From assembly GCF_000341345.1 (NCBI RefSeq), contig NC_020302.1, positions 972,075 to 1,036,074 on the forward strand: DNA of 64,000 nt, given 5' to 3'. The notes beneath the pieces are model-generated. The model was given only the letters and a program-made list of their open reading frames with translations, was not told where the DNA came from and did no database searches. Both the position numbers and the translations under genes were made by a program. Positions 59,320-64,000 of this stretch are shown piece after piece (within the stretch, counting starts at the first letter, position 1; every line of letters starts with the position of its first letter). The stretch is from Corynebacterium halotolerans YIM 70093 = DSM 44683 (GTDB lineage: Bacteria > Actinomycetota > Actinomycetes > Mycobacteriales > Mycobacteriaceae).

Positions 59320-60363
59320 CTACTCCCCGCTACCCGGATTGCCGATCGCGATCATGCGCTCCAGCGAGGCGCGCGCGGCGTCGGCGGTGTCCGCGGGCAC
59401 GTCGACCTCGTCGGTGCCCAGTGCCAGGGCACGCAGCAGCGCGGCCGGGGTGATCATCTTCATGTAGGCGCAGGACGCCCGGTCGTTGACGGGCTGGAAG
59501 TCGATCTCCGGGGCGGCCTTGCGCAGCTGGTGGAGCATGCCCACCTCGGTGGCCACCAGCACGGAGCCGGATCCGGTGCTCCCGGCGGCGTCGAGCATCT
59601 GGCCGGTGGAGAGCATGTGCACCCGCTCCGGGGCGACGATGCCCTCACCGGCGAGGTAGAGCGCGGAGTTGGCGCAGCCGCACTCGGGGTGGATGTAGAG
59701 GTCGGCGTCCGGGTTCGCCTCGGCCCGGCGGGCGAGCTCTGGGCCGGAGATACCGGCGTGGACATGGCACTCACCGGCCCAGATGCGCATGTTCTCCCGG
59801 CTGGTCTCGCGCCTGACGTGCGCGCCGAGGAACTGGTCGGGGCCGAAGAGCACCTCCCGGTCGGCGGGCAGGGAGGCGACGACGTCGACGGCATTGGAGG
59901 AGGTGCAGCACACGTCCGTCAGGGCCTTCACGTCGGCGGTGGTGTTGACGTAGGAGACCACCAGGGCGTCGGGGTGTTCGGCCTTCCACTCGCGCAGCTG
60001 CTCCGCGGTCAGGGAATCGGCCAGCGAGCAGCCGGCACGCTCGTCGGGGATGAGCACGGTCTTCTCCGGGGAGAGGATCTTCGCCGACTCGGCCATGAAG
60101 TGCACGCCGCAGAAGACGATCACCTCGGCGTCGGTTTCCGCGGCGATGCGGGAGAGCCCGAGGGAGTCGCCGGTGTAGTCGGCGATGTCCTGGATCTCGG
60201 GGATCTCGTAATTGTGCGCGAGGATGACGGCGTTGCGCTCGGCCGCCAGGCGGCGGACCTCGGCGGCCCACTCCCCGGTGGCGGCGAGACCGGTCCAGCC
60301 ACCGGGGCTGTCGGTCACCTGGTCGAGCAGCGGGGACGAAAGCGGCGTCAGGGTCTGGGGCAC
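59320..60363 (-). CDS. nadA: Quinolinate synthase
   Basis: A 347-residue [4Fe-4S] enzyme that condenses iminoaspartate and DHAP to quinolinate for NAD synthesis. [27 protein letters not shown] near residue 45 is the first domain. The cluster cysteines lie in [19 protein letters not shown] and ASCAYMKM. The GTG start has AGGAG 9 bases upstream. nadB and nadC are not in this window. Confidence 0.95.
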   Translation of the reverse strand: MPQTLTPLSSPLLDQVTDSPGGWTGLAATGEWAAEVRRLAAERNAVILAHNYEIPEIQDIADYTGDSLGLSRIAAETDAEVIVFCGVHFMAESAKILSPEKTVLIPDERAGCSLADSLTAEQLREWKAEHPDALVVSYVNTTADVKALTDVCCTSSNAVDVVASLPADREVLFGPDQFLGAHVRRETSRENMRIWAGECHVHAGISGPELARRAEANPDADLYIHPECGCANSALYLAGEGIVAPERVHMLSTGQMLDAAGSTGSGSVLVATEVGMLHQLRKAAPEIDFQPVNDRASCAYMKMITPAALLRALALGTDEVDVPADTADAARASLERMIAIGNPGSGE

Positions 60364-60421
60364 AGGGGATTCTCCTCAGTCATTCATCAGATTGGACCCA
60401 GTATCGCAGACCAAAGCAAAA

Positions 60422-61945
60422 TCACAGAGTCAGTGCCCCGGTGGCCAACCCCCATACGGCGTAGGCCGCGGCCGCGAGCACCACCGCGACCACGCACCAC
60501 TCGAAGGAGTTGAACGCCCGTTCCCGCGCCCGCCGACGCGTCCACACATACGGAATCAGACCAGGGGCGACGGCCAGGGCACCGAAGAGCACGTAGGTCA
60601 GGTCCGCGGCGTAGAACAGCCACAGGGAGTAGACCAGCGCCAGCAGCCCGACGAACAGGTGGCGCCGGTTGTCCGCCCGTCCCACGGACGGCCCCGAGTC
60701 GTTGAACCGGGTGCCCGCATGCGGGTGGGTCACCCCGCGCCCACGGGTGGCCAGCAGTACGAGGTACAACGCGGAGAACAGGTAGGGCACCAGGTACAGA
60801 ACGGTGGCCAGCTGCACCATGGACACGTAGGCGGTCTCGTTGAGGAAGAAGATGACCACCGTCAGCTGGATCACCGCGGTGGAGACCAGCTGAGCCGCCC
60901 ACGGGGCACCGGCCCGGTTCACGGCACCCAGGCGACGCGGCAGCAGGCCGTCCCAGGCCATCAGCGCGATCGGCTCGGCGCACAGCATCTGCCAGGACAC
61001 GTACGCGCCCAGCACGGACAAACACAGGCCCAGCGAGATCAACGCGGCGCCCCACGGGCCGACGACGGCCTCGAGCACCGAGGCCATCGAGTTATCCGGC
61101 AGTATGGCCAGCTCCTCCTGGGTGAGCACGCCGTAGGACAGCGTGGACACCGAGACCAACAGCACGAGCACGGCGAGAAAGCCGACGACGGTGGCCCGGC
61201 CGACGTCGTTACGCGAACGGGCCTGCTTGGAGTACACCGACGCGCCCTCGACGCCGATGAACACCCACACGGTGAACAGCATGATGCCCTGCACCTGGTC
61301 GAAGACGGAGCCGAGTGAGCCGTCCTGTCCCCAGAAGTCGAGGGTGAACCGGTCCCAGGAGAAGCCGAGGAAGGCCACCAGCAGGATGAAGGCGGCGATC
61401 GGCAGCAGCTTGGCGACGGTCGTGGCCGTCGTCATGAACGCCGCCTGCCTGATCCCGCGGGTCAGCGCGAGGAAGATCACCCAGGTCAGCAGGGAGACGG
61501 AGAGCGCGGAGATCCACCGGTTCTCCGCGGAGAAGAACGGCACGTAGTGGCCGATCGTGGAGAAGAACAGCGTGGCGTAACCTACCTGCGCGATGACGGA
61601 GCCGAGCCAGTACCCCCACGCGGAGGTGAAACCGATGTAGTCGCCCAGACCGGCACGGACATAGGAGTACACGCCCGAATCGAGGTGGGGCCTGCGCACG
61701 GCCAGCACCTGGAAGACGAAGGCGACGGACAGCATGCCGACGCCCGCGATCACCCAGCCGATCAGCAGCGCGCCCGGTCCGGCGACGGACGCGACGTTCT
61801 GCGGCAGGGAGAAGATTCCGGCACCGACGGTGGAGCCGATGATCAGGGCGATCAGCGTCCTGATGTGGACGCTGTGGGAACGGGGCGAATCCGCGGAGGG
61901 GGAGGTGGTCCCGGCGGTCGACGAGATCTCAGTGGGGTCGGACAC
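60422..61945 (-). CDS. APC-family basic amino acid permease (ArcD/LysI-like)
   Basis: A 507-residue permease with about 12-13 helices. IGSTVGAGIFSLPQNVASVAGPGALLIGWVIAG near residue 37 is the APC substrate motif in helix 1. ARSRNDVGRATVVGFLAV and GVEGASVYSK are typical of the arginine/ornithine and lysine antiporter branch, such as LysI. The GTG start lies 6 bases after TAGGTT, with no ribosome site. It is divergent from mazG. The exact substrate is not decidable from sequence. Confidence 0.87.
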   Translation of the reverse strand: MSDPTEISSTAGTTSPSADSPRSHSVHIRTLIALIIGSTVGAGIFSLPQNVASVAGPGALLIGWVIAGVGMLSVAFVFQVLAVRRPHLDSGVYSYVRAGLGDYIGFTSAWGYWLGSVIAQVGYATLFFSTIGHYVPFFSAENRWISALSVSLLTWVIFLALTRGIRQAAFMTTATTVAKLLPIAAFILLVAFLGFSWDRFTLDFWGQDGSLGSVFDQVQGIMLFTVWVFIGVEGASVYSKQARSRNDVGRATVVGFLAVLVLLVSVSTLSYGVLTQEELAILPDNSMASVLEAVVGPWGAALISLGLCLSVLGAYVSWQMLCAEPIALMAWDGLLPRRLGAVNRAGAPWAAQLVSTAVIQLTVVIFFLNETAYVSMVQLATVLYLVPYLFSALYLVLLATRGRGVTHPHAGTRFNDSGPSVGRADNRRHLFVGLLALVYSLWLFYAADLTYVLFGALAVAPGLIPYVWTRRRARERAFNSFEWCVVAVVLAAAAYAVWGLATGALTL

Positions 61946-62007
61946 CAGCTCAACCTACCTTCCGTGCCTTCCCCGGAGGAAACGCAAGTGGGCCTAGGAT
62001 GTTTGCC

Positions 62008-62655
62008 ATGACTGTGCTGTTGCTCGACGACCGCTGGCCATCGATGATCCCGCTGGAGGCGTACGGCCGGCTCGCCGGCCCGGTGGCCTACACCGACGAG
62101 GTGCCGGTGAACGTGCGCTGGAACTTCGGTGACCTCGTGCGCCCCGACGGGCCCGGGGTGCTGGTGAGCACGAATGAGCGCGACCCGCGGGTGGTGGAGC
62201 GTGTCGACGCCGGGGACGACGTCATTGCCGCCCCCAGCCGGAAGGACCCGGTCCGTGATGCGTTGCACGCGATGACGCGCGCGCGGTCGATGGGGGAGTG
62301 GGAGGCCTCCCAGACGCACGAATCGCTGCTGCCCTACCTGACGGAGGAGACCGGCGAGTTCGCCCAGGCTGTCGGGGAGTGGGGTGAGACCGGGGATGAG
62401 GCGCAGCTGTGCCGGGAGCTCGGCGATGTGCTGCTGCAGGTGTTCTTCCACGCCGAACTCGCCTCCCGGCGCGGGGCCTTCGACTTCAGCGACGTGGCGG
62501 GCAGCTTCGTCGCGAAGCTGCGTTCGCGGGCGCCGTATCTGTTCGACGGCAGCACCGGCATGGTCTCCGAACAGGAGCAGGAACGCCTGTGGCGCGAGGG
62601 CAAGGCACGGGAGCGGCGGATCGAGGAGGCCGGCGGCCGGCACGCGGCTCCCTGA
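62008..62655 (+). CDS. mazG: MazG-type nucleoside triphosphate pyrophosphohydrolase
   Basis: A 215-residue protein that removes damaged or excess NTPs. The MazG domain covers about residues 75-180: WEASQTHESLLPYLTEETGEFAQAVGEWGETGDEAQLCRELGDVLLQVFFHAELA, with the EExxE and ExxD metal motifs. About 70 N-terminal residues are extra compared with a single-domain MazG. The start at 62008 follows TAGGAT by 7 bases, so the transcript is likely leaderless; an ATG 9 bases earlier is less favoured. Confidence 0.93.
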   Translation: MTVLLLDDRWPSMIPLEAYGRLAGPVAYTDEVPVNVRWNFGDLVRPDGPGVLVSTNERDPRVVERVDAGDDVIAAPSRKDPVRDALHAMTRARSMGEWEASQTHESLLPYLTEETGEFAQAVGEWGETGDEAQLCRELGDVLLQVFFHAELASRRGAFDFSDVAGSFVAKLRSRAPYLFDGSTGMVSEQEQERLWREGKARERRIEEAGGRHAAP

Positions 62656-62664
62656 AGTATGCGA

Positions 62665-62695
62665 AAGGCGCGGTTCCGGGGAGGAACCGCGCCTT
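62665..62695 (+). terminator. Terminator after mazG
   Basis: A 13-pair stem AAGGCGCGGTTCC / GGAACCGCGCCTT with a short loop. Confidence 0.7.
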
Positions 62696-62737
62696 CGTGG
62701 TTCTGCTGGGCGGGTGCGGGGCTTCCCTTAACCCGAT

Positions 62738-62815
62738 CCCGCCAGGTCGATCCTGGGGCTGAATTCGACCCGCCAGGTCGATCCAGTGCGTGGGATCGAC
62801 TGAGCGGGATCGACC
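62738..62815. repeat. Short direct and inverted GGTCGATCC repeats
   Basis: CCCGCCAGGTCGATCC at 62738-62753 is repeated exactly at 62769-62784, 31 bp on. Inverted relatives GGGATCGAC and GGGATCGACC lie at 62792-62800 and 62806-62815. The array sits between mazG and the converging secreted protein gene and could form alternative hairpins. Confidence 0.7.
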
Positions 62816-62835
62816 TTCTGATTCGGGGCGGACGC

Positions 62836-63237
62836 TCAGAAGCTGGACAGGGCCTGCAGCTCCGGCACGCCCGGCAGGCCGAGGTTCTCGAGGAACTCGG
62901 AGCTGGCGGCGAACGGGGACGCCGGGTCCTCGTCGACAATGCCGCACTCGAGGGCACGGTCGGCGATCTGGCCCGCGTAGTAGGCCTGGACGACCACGCT
63001 GGGCAGCGGGCCGAGGTCGATCTCGATGTCGCCGAATTCACGGATCTCAGCGGCCAGCTCGTTGCGGGTGGTGTCCTCGTCGACGAAGTCGAGGGTCGTC
63101 AGTGCGGTCTCCAAGTGGTCGCAGTTGAGATCGGCGATGAACTCTTCGCCGAGATTCTGCGCGGAGGCGGCCGGGGCGAGGGCGGTGGCGGCGATGACGG
63201 TGGCGCCGGCGGTGGCCAGCAGGTTACGGAGCTTCAT
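62836..63237 (-). CDS. Secreted PorB/PorC-like protein
   Basis: A 133-residue exported protein with a classic signal peptide (MKLRNLLATAGATVIAATALAPAASAQ, cleavage after ASA). The mature part is about 107 residues, helical, acidic, with two Cys (DLNCDHL and ADRALECGIV) that could form one disulfide. Size, the ADRAxxCGxV pattern and position between mazG and the gene before eno recall C. glutamicum PorB and PorC, alpha-helical anion channel proteins of the mycolate outer membrane. That match is from memory and needs alignment. Confidence 0.68.
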   Translation of the reverse strand: MKLRNLLATAGATVIAATALAPAASAQNLGEEFIADLNCDHLETALTTLDFVDEDTTRNELAAEIREFGDIEIDLGPLPSVVVQAYYAGQIADRALECGIVDEDPASPFAASSEFLENLGLPGVPELQALSSF

Positions 63238-63455
63238 GAAGTACCTCTCGGGTCAGTGATGGGGTGTCAGAAACGGAAACCAACCTCACCATAGTGACTC
63301 AAGTAACGGGAGTGCCTGTTGTGAACGACTAGGGTTAGTTTCCGGGGGTAACCAATTGGAGGGGCGAGCTCACAGCAAATTGCCGGAGAACGCTACGCGA
63401 ACCGGTCTGCCAGCCGAATCGGTCCCGCAGACTCCGGCCGGTAGTATCGACCGCC

Positions 63456-64000
63456 ATGGGTAATGGCGTTCGACGGGCAGCCGGCTGTGGTTGCGGGGTG
63501 GTGCTCGCGGTGATCATGGTCATCGCGGCCGTCGGGTGGCTGCTGTCCTTCCTCGACGTCTCCAGCCCCGTCCGCCAGCTGCAGCCGGTGCCGGACAACG
63601 TGCCCCCGGCAGCCGGGGCCGAGGTCCCGTCCATCGACGTCCACGCCGCCGGACGCACCAGCGATAAACTGAGCTTCTGGGCCGAGCCGCTGGCGGAGCA
63701 GACCGGCATCCCGGCCCCGGCCCTGCGTGCCTACGGCAATGCCGAACTCATCGCCGCGGACGCCTGGCCGGAGTGCAATCTGCAGTGGAACACCCTCGCC
63801 GGCCTCGGCTGGGTGGAGACCCGCCACGGCACCTACTCGGGCAACCTGTTCAACCGCAGCGAGATCAACGCCGAGGGCTACGCCACCCCGCGGATCACCG
63901 GTATCCCGCTCGACGGCGGGCCGGGTGTGGCGGAGGTTCGCGACACCGACGGCGGCGTGCTCGACGGCGACACCCAGTTCGACCGCGCCGTGGGGCCGAT
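63456..64000 (+). CDS. Lytic transglycosylase-like membrane-anchored protein (3' end beyond window)
   Basis: The first 181 codons only; the frame is open to the window end. A short basic start (MGNGVRRAAGCG) and one membrane helix (VVLAVIMVIAAVGWLLSFL) anchor it with the rest outside. IPAPALRAYGNAELIAADAWPECNLQWNTLAGLGWVETRHG places a catalytic Glu in GWVETRHG, the pattern of lytic murein transglycosylases. TAGTAT lies 8 bases before the ATG, without a ribosome site. In C. glutamicum a gene of this kind precedes eno. Not a pseudogene as far as can be seen. Confidence 0.82.
   Translation, partial: MGNGVRRAAGCGCGVVLAVIMVIAAVGWLLSFLDVSSPVRQLQPVPDNVPPAAGAEVPSIDVHAAGRTSDKLSFWAEPLAEQTGIPAPALRAYGNAELIAADAWPECNLQWNTLAGLGWVETRHGTYSGNLFNRSEINAEGYATPRITGIPLDGGPGVAEVRDTDGGVLDGDTQFDRAVGP

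Noticed and set aside
63238..63455. Gap between the PorB/PorC-like gene and the transglycosylase-like gene
   Set aside because: Only divergent promoters are expected; apart from the TAGTAT box nothing else could be supported.

Overview
The window reads as chromosomal DNA of a GC-rich Corynebacterium (Actinobacteria). Supporting evidence: a secreted mycolyltransferase, divergent aceB and aceA as in C. glutamicum, a GenR-controlled gentisate cluster, a mycothiol-dependent maleylpyruvate isomerase, and the order mazG / PorB-PorC-like secreted protein / lytic transglycosylase-like gene at the right edge, which resembles the region upstream of eno in C. glutamicum (from memory). Genes are dense and there is no rRNA, CRISPR array or prophage. 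Several genes lack a ribosome site and instead have a TAnnnT box 6-8 bases before the start codon, suggesting leaderless mRNAs.

Layout. 0.1-5.6 kb: HAD phosphatase, 3-hydroxyisobutyryl-CoA hydrolase-like protein, a DUF1648-type membrane protein, a WTW-repeat protein and a mycolyltransferase. 5.5-7.5 kb: an IS1634/IS1549-type element of 1675 bp with 17-bp perfect inverted ends. It is flanked by a 169-bp perfect direct repeat that duplicates the 3' ends of the mycolyltransferase and malate synthase genes plus their shared terminator, so neither gene was broken. 7.5-12.1 kb: glyoxylate shunt (aceB, aceA) and rraA. 12.1-15.2 kb: an MMPL exporter with its TetR regulator and two tandem 17-bp palindromes upstream. 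15.3-22.3 kb: a 5-oxoproline cluster made of an NRAMP-type transporter, a DUF1445/D-glutamate cyclase-like protein, a GntR/FCD regulator, a biotin carboxylase-BCCP, a fused PxpB-PxpC and PxpA. Both outer promoters carry the same palindrome, so one repressor probably controls both arms.

22.4-36 kb: a SQD1-like epimerase with a GT4 glycosyltransferase, prfC, an SDR/DUF2283 pair, an FMN reductase, a 59-residue protein with a Trp-Asp repeat tail, pth, a nitronate monooxygenase-like protein, gapB, a DsbA-like protein and a Lys/Cys-rich small protein. 35.6-42.2 kb: genM, genF, genD and genR on the minus strand and genK, genH on the plus strand. Together they encode uptake of 3-hydroxybenzoate or gentisate, 6-hydroxylation, ring cleavage, mycothiol-dependent isomerisation and hydrolysis. 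Two matching TTCC-N7-GGAA palindromes lie before genD and between genR and genK. 42.2-47.1 kb: a second pth, rplY, and a four-gene operon for part of a catechol meta-cleavage pathway with an MFS transporter.

47.1-64 kb: an EcsC protein in a more A/T-rich patch, an AlkD-like repair protein with an SDR, prs-glmU, an MFS transporter, tRNA-Gln, TetR-mfd, an OsmC protein, nadA, an APC permease, mazG, a PorB/PorC-like secreted protein, and a transglycosylase-like gene cut by the window end. Bases 1-80 hold no gene I can support.
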